This document shows, in pieces, positions 13,869 through 24,618 of a stretch of 64,000 nucleotides of DNA. The stretch is from Streptomyces bacillaris (lineage in GTDB: Bacteria > Actinomycetota > Actinomycetes > Streptomycetales > Streptomycetaceae): NCBI RefSeq assembly GCF_003268675.1, contig NZ_CP029378.1, positions 5,952,001 to 6,016,000 on the forward strand, given 5' to 3'. Below the pieces are notes generated by a model, which did no database searches, was not told the DNA's origin, and saw nothing but the letters and a program-made list of their open reading frames with translations. The first letter of the stretch is position 1. Each line of letters starts with the position of its first letter. The position numbers and the translations under genes were made by a program.

Positions 13869-15473
13869 GTGTCGTCCTCAGCCGATCTCCTCATCACCGG
13901 GGCCCGCGTCCGCACCCTCGACCCCGACCGGCCCACCGCCTCCGCCGTCGCCGTCCGGGGAGGGACCATCGTCGGGGTCGGGGACGCCGACGACCTGCGT
14001 GCGCTGCGCGGGCCCGGGACCGAGCGGATCGATCTCGGCGGGGCAGCCACCCTCACCCCGGGGCTCACCGACGCCCACAGCCACCCCGTCTGGGGGCTGG
14101 AGATGGCCACCGGCACCGACCTCACCGCCGTCCGCGACCTCGACCAGCTCCGCGCCGCCCTCGCCGCCGCCCCGCGCACCGAGGGGTGGGTGATCGGGTG
14201 GGGGCTGGACCACAACGCCTTCGGGGACCGGCCCGTCGGCCACGTCCTCATCGAGGACGCCCTCGGTGGTGCGCCCGCCTTCCTCCGGCTCTACGACGGG
14301 CACTCCGCCCTCGCCTCCGCCGCCGCCCTGGAGCGGGCGGGCGTCACCGGGCCCCGTACCTTCGCCCAGCGCGCCGAGGTCGTCTGCGACCGGGACGGGC
14401 GGCCCACCGGGCACCTCGTCGAACATGCCGCGATGGACCTGCTCACCCCGTTCCTGCCCCGGCCGTCCCTGGCCGAGCGGCGGGCCGGGCTGGTGGAGCT
14501 GCTCTCCGCGATGGCCGCCACCGGGCTGACCGGGGCCCATGTGATGGACCTCGGGGACGGTTCCGTGCCCGCCTTCCTCGCCGCCGTGGAGGAGGACGCC
14601 GACCTTCCCGTACGGCTCCGGCTCGCACCCTGGTGCATGCCGGGCGTCAACAAGGAGGGGCTGGAGGAGCTGGTACGGCTCCAGCGGGAGGCCGGGCGGC
14701 TCTGGCGGGTCGGCGGGGTCAAGTTCTTCATGGACGGGACCGTGGAGGGCGGCACCGCCTGGCTGGAGGAGGCCGACTGCCACGGCCAGGGCACCGAGGC
14801 GTTCTGGCCGGACCCGGCCGCGTACAGCGAAGCCGTCACCCACCTCCACCGCGCCGGGGTCCGCACCGCCACCCACGCCATCGGGGACGCGGCCGTACGG
14901 CATGTCCTGGACACCGTCGAGGGGCTGGGGGACAGCGGGCGGCTGTGCCACCGCGTCGAGCACATCGAGTCGATCCCGCACGCCGTGGCCGAGCGGTTCG
15001 TCCGGCTCGGGGTGATCGCCTCCATGCAGCCCACCCACACCGCCTACACCCGCGCCGACCACACCGACGCCTGGTCCCGGCGGCTCGGCGACGAGCGCGC
15101 CGCCCGCGCCTGGCGCTGCCGGGACCTGCGGGACGCGGGGGCCTACCTGGCGCTCGGCTCGGACTGGCCGATCGCCCACTACGACGTACGGCAGGTGCTG
15201 GCCACGGCGCGGCTGCGGCGGCTGCCGGGGGCCTACGACACCGAGCCCGTCGCCCCGGAACAGGCGCTGACCGGGCTGATGGCCCTGGAGGGGTGCACCT
15301 CGCACGCGGCCGTCGCGGCGGGGGATCAGGCGGTGGCGGGGCGGATCGCGCCCGGGTTCCGGGCCGATCTGACCGCCTTCGGGGTGGATCCGGTGGAGGC
15401 CCCGGCGGACGAGCTGGGCGATGCGCCGGTCCGGCTCACGGTCACGGGAGGGCGGGTCGTGCACCGGGGGTGA
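13869..15473 (+). CDS. YtcJ-type metal-dependent amidohydrolase
   Basis: Encodes 534 residues from GTG 13,869, with AAGGAG 8 bp upstream and only 23 bp after the permease stop. It begins with a beta-sandwich segment (ADLLITGARVRTLDP), then GLTDAHSHPVWGLE with the HxH of strand 1. FMDGTVEGGTAW, THAIGDAAVRHVLD, CHRVEHIES and ALGSDWPIAHYDVR supply the carboxylated/ligand histidines and the final aspartate of the amidohydrolase barrel. YtcJ-like enzymes hydrolyse C-N bonds of imides, formamides or N-acyl compounds. It probably acts on the substrate brought in by the upstream permease. Long overlapping frames on other strands are by-products of high GC. The family is secure; the substrate is unknown. 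Confidence 0.88.
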   Translation: MSSSADLLITGARVRTLDPDRPTASAVAVRGGTIVGVGDADDLRALRGPGTERIDLGGAATLTPGLTDAHSHPVWGLEMATGTDLTAVRDLDQLRAALAAAPRTEGWVIGWGLDHNAFGDRPVGHVLIEDALGGAPAFLRLYDGHSALASAAALERAGVTGPRTFAQRAEVVCDRDGRPTGHLVEHAAMDLLTPFLPRPSLAERRAGLVELLSAMAATGLTGAHVMDLGDGSVPAFLAAVEEDADLPVRLRLAPWCMPGVNKEGLEELVRLQREAGRLWRVGGVKFFMDGTVEGGTAWLEEADCHGQGTEAFWPDPAAYSEAVTHLHRAGVRTATHAIGDAAVRHVLDTVEGLGDSGRLCHRVEHIESIPHAVAERFVRLGVIASMQPTHTAYTRADHTDAWSRRLGDERAARAWRCRDLRDAGAYLALGSDWPIAHYDVRQVLATARLRRLPGAYDTEPVAPEQALTGLMALEGCTSHAAVAAGDQAVAGRIAPGFRADLTAFGVDPVEAPADELGDAPVRLTVTGGRVVHRG

Positions 15474-15518
15474 GGCGGAGACGGAGGCGGGGACGGAAAC
15501 GGAAGCGGAGACGGAAAA

Positions 15519-15557
15519 CGGCGGTGCGGGCGGACCTGACGTCCGCCCGCACCGCCG
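15519..15557. terminator. Bidirectional terminator hairpin
   Basis: A 17-bp perfect stem (CGGCGGTGCGGGCGGAC and its complement) with loop CTGAC sits between the convergent amidohydrolase and PAP2 genes. It is preceded by purine-rich GGAGACGGA-type repeats. Confidence 0.85.
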
Positions 15558-15575
15558 TGGTGTCTGCAGTGGTGG

Positions 15576-16616
15576 CTAGGGTCTCCGTGCTCCCGCGGGC
15601 TCCGGGTCCCCGGAAGGCTCGTCGGAAGGTCTCCCGGAGGGCTTTCCGGAAGCCTCACCCGATCCCGAGCGACTTCCGGAAGGTTCCCCGGTCGGAGCGC
15701 CCGTCTGCTCCCCGGACCGGGTGCCCGCCGCCTCTGCCGCCCGTTCCTCCGCCGGGCGTGGCAGCCGTGCCGTCCGTACCCCCGTCAATCGCCCGCCCTG
15801 CTTCGGCGGCACCCACTTCGGCAGGTGGTGCGGCAGCGAGCCGTACCAGACGCGGGAGACCGCGTAGCCGAAGGCGAGGCAGATCATGCCGCCCACCGCG
15901 TCCAGCCAGAAGTGGTTGGCGGTGGCCACGATGACGACCAGCGTCAGCGTCGGGTAGAGCAGGCCCAGGATGCGGGCCCAGGGGGCCGAGGCCAGGGCGA
16001 AGATGGTCAGGCCGCACCAGAGGGACCAGCCGATGTGCATCGACGGCATCGCCGCGTACTGGTTCGACATGTTCTTGAAGTTGCCCGAGGCCATCGAGCC
16101 CCAGGTCTCGTGCACGAGCACGGTGTCGATGAAGTTCGCGCCGTTCATCAGCCGCGGTGGCGCCAGCGGGTAGAGGTAGTAGCCGAGCAGGGCCACCGCC
16201 GTCGTCGCGAAGAGGACCAGCCGCGTCGCCGCGTAACGGCCCGGGTGGCGGCGGAAGAGCCAGACGAGGACGCCGATGGTCACGACGAAGTGCAGCGTCG
16301 CGTAGTAGTAGTTCATCGACACGATCAGCCATGTCACGGAATTGACCGCGTGATTGACCGTTTCCTCGAACGCGAGGCCCAGCGACTTCTCCGCCGACCA
16401 GATCCAGTCCGCGTTCCGCAGGGCCTGGGCCTTCTGCTCGGGTACGGCGTTGCGCACGAGCGAGTACAGCCAGTAACTGACCGCGATGAGCAGGATCTCG
16501 AACCAGAGCCGGGGCCGGCCGGGCGATCGCAAGGAACGGAAGCGGTCCGACCAGCCGGTCTTCCCGTCTTCCTGTGCTGTCACCTGCGTTTCACCCATAG
16601 GCAGAGAGTCTTCCAT
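15576..16616 (-). CDS. PAP2-superfamily membrane phosphatase/lipid transferase
   Basis: Encodes 346 residues from ATG 16,616 (MEDSLPMGETQ), with AGGGGA 7 bp upstream; a further in-frame ATG at 16,664 lacks this. It has about six transmembrane helices: LWFEILLIAVSYWLYSLV, SMNYYYATLHFVVTIGVLVW, LFATTAVALLGYYLYPLAPP, then NQYAAMPSMHIGWSLW, which carries the PSMH phosphatase motif, and TANHFWLDAVGGM, which carries the HxxxD catalytic pair. This is the inositolphosphotransferase/Aur1-like branch of PAP2, acting on phosphorylated lipids with the active site outside the membrane. The C-terminal 80 residues are a hydrophilic S/G/E-rich tail. Convergent with the amidohydrolase; transcribed away from malR. 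Confidence 0.85.
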   Translation of the reverse strand: MEDSLPMGETQVTAQEDGKTGWSDRFRSLRSPGRPRLWFEILLIAVSYWLYSLVRNAVPEQKAQALRNADWIWSAEKSLGLAFEETVNHAVNSVTWLIVSMNYYYATLHFVVTIGVLVWLFRRHPGRYAATRLVLFATTAVALLGYYLYPLAPPRLMNGANFIDTVLVHETWGSMASGNFKNMSNQYAAMPSMHIGWSLWCGLTIFALASAPWARILGLLYPTLTLVVIVATANHFWLDAVGGMICLAFGYAVSRVWYGSLPHHLPKWVPPKQGGRLTGVRTARLPRPAEERAAEAAGTRSGEQTGAPTGEPSGSRSGSGEASGKPSGRPSDEPSGDPEPAGARRP

Positions 16617-16695
16617 AGAGATTCCCCTGCCCCCGATCATCCTCCGGTCGGGTTCCGGTCGCACATCCTGCGCCTCAAGGACGAGGGCATCGGCC

Positions 16696-17739
16696 TCAAG
16701 GACGAGACGGGGACCCTGATCCGCCTGCGGGTCCGGAGGCCGTCGTCCCGCGGACCACCAGCTCCGGCATGAAGACGAACTCGCTGTGCGGGGCCGGGGT
16801 CCCGCCGATCTCCTCCAGCAGCGTGCGCACCGCGGCCTGGCCCATTGCCGTCACCGGCTGCCGGATGGTGGTGAGCGGCGGGTCCGTGAACGCTATGAGC
16901 GGCGAATCGTCGTAGCCGACCACGGAGAGGTCCCGGGGGACCTCCCGGGAGAGCCTGCGGGCCGCCCGGATCGCCCCGAGCGCCATCATGTCGCTCGCGC
17001 AGACGACCGCCGTGCAGCCGCGCTCCATCAGGGCGGAGGCGGCGGCCTGGCCGCCCTCCAGCGTGTACAGGGAGTGCTGGATCAGCTCCTCGGTCTCCTC
17101 CGGGGCCAGGCCCAGCTGCTCCCGCATCGTGGCGTGGAAGCCCTCGATCTTGCGGAGCACCGGAACGAACCGCTTGGGGCCGACCGCCAGGCCGATACGG
17201 GTGTGGCCCAGCGCCACCAGATGCGTCACCGCCAGCCGCATCGCCGCCCGGTCGTCGGGGGAGATGAAGGGGGCCTGCACCTTGGCGGAGAAGCCGTTGA
17301 CCAGGACGAAGGGGACGCCCTTGCCGCGCAGTTGCTCGTAGCGCTGCATGTCGGCCGAGGTGTCGGCGTGCAGCCCGGAGACGAAGATGATGCCCGAGAC
17401 GCCCCGGTCCACCAGCATTTCGGTGAGTTCGTCCTCGGTGGAGCCGCCGGGGGTCTGGGTGGCCAGCACCGGGGTGTACCCCTGCCGCGTCAGCGCCTGG
17501 CCGATGACCTGGGCCAACGCCGGGAAGATGGGGTTCTCCAGCTCGGGGGTGATCAGTCCGACCAGGCCCGCGCTGCGCCGGCGCAGCCGTACGGGGCGTT
17601 CGTAGCCGAGGACGTCGAGCGCCGCGAGGACGGATTCGCGGGTGGTCGCCGCGACCCCGGGCTTGCCGTTCAGGACTCGGCTGACCGTCGCTTCGCTGAC
17701 CCCCGCCTGAGTTGCGATATCGGCAAGCCGTGCGGTCAT
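16696..17739 (-). CDS. malR: LacI-family repressor of maltose/maltodextrin genes
   Basis: Encodes 347 residues from ATG 17,739. The N-terminal HTH is canonical LacI: ARLADIATQAGVSEATVSRV then LNGKPGVAATTRESVLAALD. A periplasmic-binding-protein-like effector domain follows (RSAGLVGLITPELENPIFPA, GLHADTSADMQRYEQLRG, VVGYDDSPLIAFTDPPLTTI). The divergent position opposite malEFG is that of MalR in S. coelicolor and Reg1 in S. lividans, which repress maltose transport and amylase genes and release DNA on maltodextrin binding. A paralogue with very similar sequence is encoded at 23,139-24,185. The start was placed where LacI homology begins, although the frame is open far upstream. Confidence 0.9.
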   Translation of the reverse strand: MTARLADIATQAGVSEATVSRVLNGKPGVAATTRESVLAALDVLGYERPVRLRRRSAGLVGLITPELENPIFPALAQVIGQALTRQGYTPVLATQTPGGSTEDELTEMLVDRGVSGIIFVSGLHADTSADMQRYEQLRGKGVPFVLVNGFSAKVQAPFISPDDRAAMRLAVTHLVALGHTRIGLAVGPKRFVPVLRKIEGFHATMREQLGLAPEETEELIQHSLYTLEGGQAAASALMERGCTAVVCASDMMALGAIRAARRLSREVPRDLSVVGYDDSPLIAFTDPPLTTIRQPVTAMGQAAVRTLLEEIGGTPAPHSEFVFMPELVVRGTTASGPAGGSGSPSRP

Positions 17740-18168
17740 GTCAGTGGACTGTACCGGGCCCGTGTCGGATTGCCCACTGTGCGGCATCGCGGGGCGGGGG
17801 CCCGGCCCCGGGGCCCTTGTGCCGCACTGCGGCGGCAGGGTGGTCGGCTGCCGTGCCGCGCCGTGAGCGCCCGTGCTCCGCGCCCTGACGGCACGACGTA
17901 CGGCAAGGTCTTGCAAGCTCTTGCGGGGCCGTCGTTGCGGGGTGCAGTCGTATCGTCGCACTGCGGTCATGCCGTACCTGACCTGCCCCTGCCAGGGCTC
18001 CACCGCTTCCGTCAAGGGGCTTGACGGCAACCTTGAGGACACGCGAATGTAACGATCAACAGGGCTTGCAGAAATCTTCCGCAAGGTCTTTCGGTGTTCT
18101 TTCATCCTTGTTACGTTCACGTTGACCCGGCGCCGCGACGGAGCGGTACGGCAGTTGAAGGAGTTCAG
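17740..18168. promoter_or_regulatory. malR-malE divergent promoter region with MalR/Reg1-type operator words
   Basis: The 429-bp gap holds no gene. The perfect palindrome CTTGCAAG is at 17,910-17,917, followed by CTCTTGCGG. Nearer malE, CTTGC at 18,065-18,069 and GCAAG at 18,081-18,085 form an inverted repeat 11 bp apart. These CTTGC/GCAAG words match the type of site reported for MalR/Reg1 at streptomycete maltose and amylase promoters, and the same words recur in front of the amylase gene at 24,381-24,532. The malE ribosome site AAGGAG is at 18,158-18,163. Confidence 0.75.
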
Positions 18169-19440
18169 ATGCGACGTGGCATAACGGCCACCGCCCTGGT
18201 CGCGGCCCTGGCGCTCGCGGCGACCGCGTGCGGCGGTGGCGACAAGTCCGACGGCGGTTCGAGCTCGGGCGAGCTCTCCGGCACCGTCACCTGGTGGGAC
18301 ACCTCCAGCGTCGGCAGCGAGGACAAGGTCTTCAAGAAGCTGGCCGAAGGCTTCGAGAAGAAGCACCCGAAGGTCGACGTCAAGTACGTCAGCGTCCCCT
18401 TCGGTGACGCGCAGAATAACTTCAAGAACGCGGCCCAGTCCGGCAAGGCCGCGCCCGACGTGATCCGCTCCGAGGTCGCCTGGACCCCGGACTTCGCCTC
18501 CCTCGGCTACCTGGCCCCGCTGGACGGCACCGCCGCCCTGAAGAACCAGGACGACTTCCTGCCGCAGGCCCTCGCGTCCACCAAGTACGAGGACAAGACC
18601 TACGCCGTCCCGCAGGTCATCGACTCCATGGGCATCTTCTACAACAAGAAGCTGCTGGAGAAGGCCGGCGTCAAGCCGCCGGCCAACCTGGACGAGCTGA
18701 AGACCTCCGCCAAGGCGATCAAGGACAAGACCGGCAAGACCGGCCTCTACCTGCGCGGCGACGACCCGTACTTCTTCCTCTCCTTCCTCTACGGCGAGGG
18801 TGGCGACCTGGTCGACGCCAAGACCAAGACCGTCACCGTGGACAAGCCCGAGGGCGTCAAGGCGTTCAAGGCGGTCAAGACCCTGGTCGACGACGGCACC
18901 GCGAAGACGGATGCCTCCGACGGCTGGGAGAACATGATGCAGGCGTTCAAGAACGGCGACGTCGCGATGATGATCAACGGCCCCTGGGCCGTCGCCGACA
19001 CGCTGACCGGCAAGGAGTTCACGGACAAGGACAACCTGGGCATCGCCACGGTCCCGGCCGGCTCCGCCGCGCACGGTGCCCCCCAGGGCGGTCACAACCT
19101 CGCCGTCTACGCCGGTTCGAAGAACCTGGAAGCCTCCTACGCCTTCGTCGAGTACATGACGTCCGTGGAGGCCCAGGCCACCGCCGCCGGCGAGCTGGGC
19201 CTGCTGCCGACGCGCACCTCCGCGTACGCCAAGAAGGAAGCGGTCAACAGCGAGATCGTCGGCTTCTTCAAGCCGGTCGTCGAGACCGCCGTCGAGCGCC
19301 CCTGGATCCCCGAGGGCGGCAGCCTCTTCGCCCCGCTGGGCGTTGAGTACACCAAGGTCCTCACCGACCAGACCACGCCGGAGAAGGCCGCCAAGGCCGT
19401 CGGCGACGAGTACCGCAAGCTCCTGAAGGACTGGAAGTAA
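18169..19440 (+). CDS. malE: Maltose/maltodextrin ABC transporter substrate-binding lipoprotein
   Basis: Encodes 423 residues from ATG 18,169, five bases after AAGGAG; a longer frame from 18,094 lacks a site. Residues 1-22 are a lipoprotein signal (MRRGITATALVAALALAATA then lipobox cysteine in ATACGGG), so the protein is anchored outside the membrane. The mature part is a type-1 extracellular solute-binding protein: SGTVTWWDTSSVGSEDKVFK, IFYNKKLLEKAGVKPPANLD, NGPWAVADTLTGKEF, and the C-terminal VEYMTSVEAQATAAGELGLL. It delivers maltodextrins to MalFG. First gene of malEFG; strongly C/G-ending codons and a good ribosome site suggest high expression. Confidence 0.93.
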   Translation: MRRGITATALVAALALAATACGGGDKSDGGSSSGELSGTVTWWDTSSVGSEDKVFKKLAEGFEKKHPKVDVKYVSVPFGDAQNNFKNAAQSGKAAPDVIRSEVAWTPDFASLGYLAPLDGTAALKNQDDFLPQALASTKYEDKTYAVPQVIDSMGIFYNKKLLEKAGVKPPANLDELKTSAKAIKDKTGKTGLYLRGDDPYFFLSFLYGEGGDLVDAKTKTVTVDKPEGVKAFKAVKTLVDDGTAKTDASDGWENMMQAFKNGDVAMMINGPWAVADTLTGKEFTDKDNLGIATVPAGSAAHGAPQGGHNLAVYAGSKNLEASYAFVEYMTSVEAQATAAGELGLLPTRTSAYAKKEAVNSEIVGFFKPVVETAVERPWIPEGGSLFAPLGVEYTKVLTDQTTPEKAAKAVGDEYRKLLKDWK

Positions 19441-19459
19441 CAGGAAGGTTGGCCGACTG

Positions 19460-20479
19460 ATGGCTGTCCACACCAGCCAGTCGGTGGTGAAGGCCGCGGG
19501 CGGGAACACCGCTCGCGGCCGGAGCCGCGGTACTGGCACCCCACCACCGGCCCCCGGCCGTATCCGGCGCGGCCTGTCGACCCACTGGTACGCCTGGACC
19601 ATGGTCGCCCCGGTCGTCGTCGTGATCAGCGTGATCATCGGCTACCCGCTGCTGCGCGGGATCTACCTGTCGATGACCGACGCCGACGAGCGCAACGTCG
19701 CCCGCTCCATCGGCGTCAACGAACTGCCCGCCACCTACGAGTTCGTCGGCGTGGACAACTACGTCGACGCGCTGACCGGCTCGCAGTTCCTCGGCACGCT
19801 CGGCTGGACGCTGGTGTGGACGGTCGCCTGCGTGAGCATCACGTTCGCGTTCGGCATGGCGCTGGCCAACCTCCTCAACCGGAGGATCGCCGGCCGCTCC
19901 GCCTACCGCATGGCCCTCATCCTGCCCTGGGCCATCCCCGGCTTCGTCTCGGTCTTCGCCTGGCGCTTCCTCTACAACGAGGAGCGCGGCCTGCTCAACA
20001 AGATCCTCGGCGGCGCCGGCTTCGACGCCGTCCCCTGGCTGAACGACCCGACCATGGCCAAGTTCGCGGTCATCGCCGTCAACGTCTGGCTCGGCATCCC
20101 CTTCATGATGGTCGCCCTGCTCGGCGGGTTGCAGTCCATCCCCTCGGAGCAGTACGAGGCCGCCGAGATGGACGGCGCCACCGCCTGGCAGCGCTTCCGC
20201 CACATCACGCTCCCCGGGCTGCGCCCGGTCTCCACCACGGTGGTCCTGCTCTCCACCATCTGGACCTTCAACATGTTCCCGGTGATCTTCCTGCTCACCC
20301 GCGGCGGACCCGGTGAGGCCACCCAGATCCTCGTCACCCAGGCGTACAAGTTCTCCTTCGAGATCAGCCCGCGCGACTACGCCCAGTCCTCCACCTGGGG
20401 CGTGCTGATCCTCGTACTCCTGATGCTCTTCGCCGTGATCTACCGGCGAGTCCTGCGCTCCCAGGGAGACAACTGGTGA
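19460..20479 (+). CDS. malF: Maltodextrin ABC transporter permease MalF
   Basis: Encodes 339 residues, 19 bp after malE. About six to seven transmembrane helices; the first is VAPVVVVISVIIGYPLLRGI after a 45-residue cytoplasmic N terminus. The EAA loop contacting the ATPase is SEQYEAAEMDGATAWQRFRH with ITLPGLRPV. It forms the membrane channel with MalG. Its last four bases overlap malG (GTGA), so the two are translationally coupled. No ATPase gene is in this cluster; in streptomycetes the shared ATPase MsiK, encoded elsewhere, is known to energise such sugar transporters, and that is inferred here. Confidence 0.93.
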   Translation: MAVHTSQSVVKAAGGNTARGRSRGTGTPPPAPGRIRRGLSTHWYAWTMVAPVVVVISVIIGYPLLRGIYLSMTDADERNVARSIGVNELPATYEFVGVDNYVDALTGSQFLGTLGWTLVWTVACVSITFAFGMALANLLNRRIAGRSAYRMALILPWAIPGFVSVFAWRFLYNEERGLLNKILGGAGFDAVPWLNDPTMAKFAVIAVNVWLGIPFMMVALLGGLQSIPSEQYEAAEMDGATAWQRFRHITLPGLRPVSTTVVLLSTIWTFNMFPVIFLLTRGGPGEATQILVTQAYKFSFEISPRDYAQSSTWGVLILVLLMLFAVIYRRVLRSQGDNW

Positions 20480-21354
20480 CCACCGCGACCGAAACCCCCG
20501 CCCGGCACGCCGTGCGCAAGGTCCGGCTGCGCGGCGAGCGCTCCCCGCTCGCCTCGGTCGGACTCCACCTCACCCTGATCGTCGCCTCGGTGATCGCGGT
20601 CTTCCCGGTGCTGTGGGTCCTGCTGACCTCGCTCAAGCCCGCCAAGTACGCCACCACCACGGACTTCTTCCGCGAGACCACGCTCGTCAACTACACGAAC
20701 CTGATCCGCGACACGGAGTTCCTCACCTGGTTCGCCAACTCCGCGATCATCGCCGGGCTCTCCACCGTCATCGGCGTCTTCGTCGCCGCCACCACCGGCT
20801 ACGCGGTCAGCCGCTTCCGCTTCCCCGGCAAGCGCGGGCTGATGTGGACGCTGCTGATCACCCAGATGTTCCCGGTCGCCGTCCTCATCGTGCCGATCTA
20901 CAACATCATGGCGAGCATGGGTCTGCTCAACCAGCCCGCCGGTCTCGTCATCACCTACCTCACCATCTCGGTGCCCTTCTGCGCCTGGATGATGAAGGGC
21001 TTCTTCGACACCATCCCGCGCGAGATCGACGAGTCGGGCGAGGTCGACGGCCTCACCCCGTTCGGCACCTTCTGGCGCCTGATCCTGCCGCTGGCCAAGC
21101 CGGGCCTCGCGGTCACCGCGTTCTACTCCTTCATCACCGCCTGGGGCGAAGTCGCGTACGCCTCCGCCTTCCTGGTCGGTGACGAGAACCTGACGCTGGC
21201 CGGCGGACTCCAGAAGTTCGTCAACCAGTACGGCGCCCAGTGGGGCCCGATGACCGCGGCCTCCGTGCTCATCGCCATCCCGGCCGCCCTGGTCTTCCTG
21301 TTCGCGCAGAAGCACCTGGTCACCGGTATGTCCGCCGGAGCCGTCAAGGGCTGA
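20476..21354 (+). CDS. malG: Maltodextrin ABC transporter permease MalG
   Basis: Encodes 292 residues from a GTG that overlaps the malF stop. Six predicted membrane helices; N-terminal helix LHLTLIVASVIAVFPVLWVL; EAA loop PREIDESGEVDGLTPFGTFW with LILPLAKPG; C-terminal helix before FAQKHLVTGMSAGAVKG, the usual MalG ending. It forms the inner-membrane pore with MalF. The alpha-glucosidase gene follows after 111 bp, long enough for processing or a secondary start but with no obvious terminator. Confidence 0.93.
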   Translation: MTTATETPARHAVRKVRLRGERSPLASVGLHLTLIVASVIAVFPVLWVLLTSLKPAKYATTTDFFRETTLVNYTNLIRDTEFLTWFANSAIIAGLSTVIGVFVAATTGYAVSRFRFPGKRGLMWTLLITQMFPVAVLIVPIYNIMASMGLLNQPAGLVITYLTISVPFCAWMMKGFFDTIPREIDESGEVDGLTPFGTFWRLILPLAKPGLAVTAFYSFITAWGEVAYASAFLVGDENLTLAGGLQKFVNQYGAQWGPMTAASVLIAIPAALVFLFAQKHLVTGMSAGAVKG

Positions 21355-21465
21355 CACCGCCAGGACGCCACCACCCGCACGCACCACCGCATTCGTCACG
21401 GCGGCGCCGGACACACCCCGACCGGTCACCGGCGCCGCTCCCCACCCAGACACCCCAGGGACGAC

Positions 21466-23138
<1,673 letters not shown>

Positions 23139-23142
<4 letters not shown>

Positions 23143-24185
23143 CACTGCCCGCACCCAGGACCGGCGCCGCGCCCCGGCTCTCCGACATCGCCGGCCAGGC
23201 GGCGGTGAGCGAGGCGACGGTCAGCCGGGTCCTGAACGGGAAGCAGGGCGTCGCGGACACCACGCGGCAGCGGGTGCTCGCGGCGCTCGACATCCTGGGC
23301 TACGAGCGGCCGCTGCGGCTGCGCCGGCGCAGCGCCGGGCTGATCGGTCTGGTGACGCCCGAGCTCACCAACCCGATCTTCCCGGCGTTCGCCCAGTCCG
23401 TGGAGCAGGTGCTGGCCGGGCACGGCTACACCCCCGTGCTCTGCACCCAGCTCCCGGGCGGTGCGACGGAGGACGAACTCGTCGAGCAGCTCGTGGAGCG
23501 CGGCGTGGGCGGCATCGTCTTCCTCTCCGGGCTGCACGCCGACACCTCGGCCGACCCGGCCCGGTACGCCGCGCTCTCCGAGCGCGGGGTGCCGTTCGTC
23601 CTGATCAACGGCTACAACGAGCGGATCAGCGCCCCGTTCGTCTCGCCCGATGACAACGCTGCCGTACGGATGGCCGTCGGCCATCTCGCGGACCTCGGCC
23701 ACCGCCGGATCGGCCTGGCCATCGGCCCGCAGCGGTACGTCCCCTCGCGCCGCAAGCGGGACGGGTTCGTGGAGGCGGCCATCTCGCTGCTCGGTATGGA
23801 CCGGGCGGAGGCCGAAGGGCACGTCTGCTCCACGCTGTTCAGCGTCGAGGGCGGCCAGGTGGCGGCGGGCGCCCTGCTGGACGCCGGGTGCACCGGCATC
23901 GTCTGCGGCAGCGACCTGATGGCCCTGGGCGTCGTGCGTGCGGCCCGGGGGAGGGGGCTCGACGTCCCGCGTGACGTCTCGGTCGTCGGCTTCGACGACT
24001 CGCAGCTCATCGCCTTCACCGACCCGCCGCTGACCACCGTCCGCCAGCCCGTGCAGGCGATGGCGGCCGCGGCGGTGGGGGCCCTGCTGGAGGAGGTCGG
24101 CGGGAGCCCGGTGCAGCGCACCGAGTACGTCTTCCAGCCGGAGCTGGTGGTACGGGGCTCGACGGCGGCGGTACGGAGCGACTGA
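23139..24185 (+). CDS. Second LacI-family regulator, paralogue of MalR
   Basis: Encodes 348 residues from GTG 23,139, overlapping the aglA stop by GTGA. HTH PRLSDIAGQAAVSEATVSRV then LNGKQGVADTTRQRVLAALD, effector domain RSAGLIGLVTPELTNPIFPA, GLHADTSADPARYAALSERG, VVGFDDSQLIAFTDPPLTTV. The recognition helix is the same as in MalR (EATVSRVLNGK), so the two probably read the same or overlapping operators, while the ligand pockets differ. Placement as last gene of the mal-agl operon means it would rise with induction, suggesting feedback. The upstream open frame is noise; the coupled GTG is preferred because LacI homology begins there. Confidence 0.88.
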
Positions 24186-24208
24186 CCCGGACACGGGCGA
24201 TACGTACA

Positions 24209-24275
24209 GGAGAGGCACCAGGAGTCGGCCCAGGGAGGGCCGGCGGGGAGTTACAGCGACTCCGGGTGCCTCTCC
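24209..24275 (+). terminator. Long terminator hairpin after the mal-agl operon
   Basis: GGAGAGGCACC (24,209-24,219) pairs with GGTGCCTCTCC (24,265-24,275), and GGAGTC pairs with GACTCC inside, with an inner GGCCC...GGGCC arm. TTGTCG follows on the plus strand. Confidence 0.8.
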
Positions 24276-24380
24276 TTGTCGTGACCGGCCCGGCCGGCCG
24301 GGCGCGTGGAGTCCGGGCACCGCGAGGCGGAACCGGAACCCTCGGCCGACCGGACCGGAGTCGGATGAAACATAACAGGC

Positions 24381-24532
24381 CCGCAATATCTTGCGAAAGA
24401 CCTTGCAGCAAGAAACCGCGAAGAAAAATGGCTTGTTTCGTGGATGTGAGCGGGGGATGTCCAAAGGGTTGACCGGTGCCTGACGGCCTCGTACGGTCTG
24501 GTCCGCAGCAAGGTTTGCAGTCTTGCAGCAAG
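24381..24532 (+). promoter_or_regulatory. Amylase promoter region with repeated MalR/Reg1-type operator words
   Basis: CTTGCAGCAAG occurs twice, at 24,402-24,412 and 24,522-24,532. Around it lie GCAATATCTTGCGAAAG (24,383 onward) and GCAGCAAGGTTTGCAG (24,505-24,520). Such CTTGCAG/CTGCAAG repeats upstream of streptomycete amylase genes are known to mediate glucose and maltose control, and they match the words in the malR-malE gap. The rest of the 433-bp gap 24,186-24,618 holds the terminator above and no gene. Confidence 0.75.
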
Positions 24533-24618
24533 AACCTTCAGGAGCCTTGAGGGCATGGCGCGTTGCCGACTGAGGCTGCACCGTCACCCGCGTTTCCCCC
24601 ACCCGCAGGAGGAAAGAC

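Noticed and set aside
15474-15557. CRISPR-like array of GGAGACGGA repeats
   Set aside because: Short degenerate purine repeats without spacers of regular length; they lead into an ordinary terminator hairpin.
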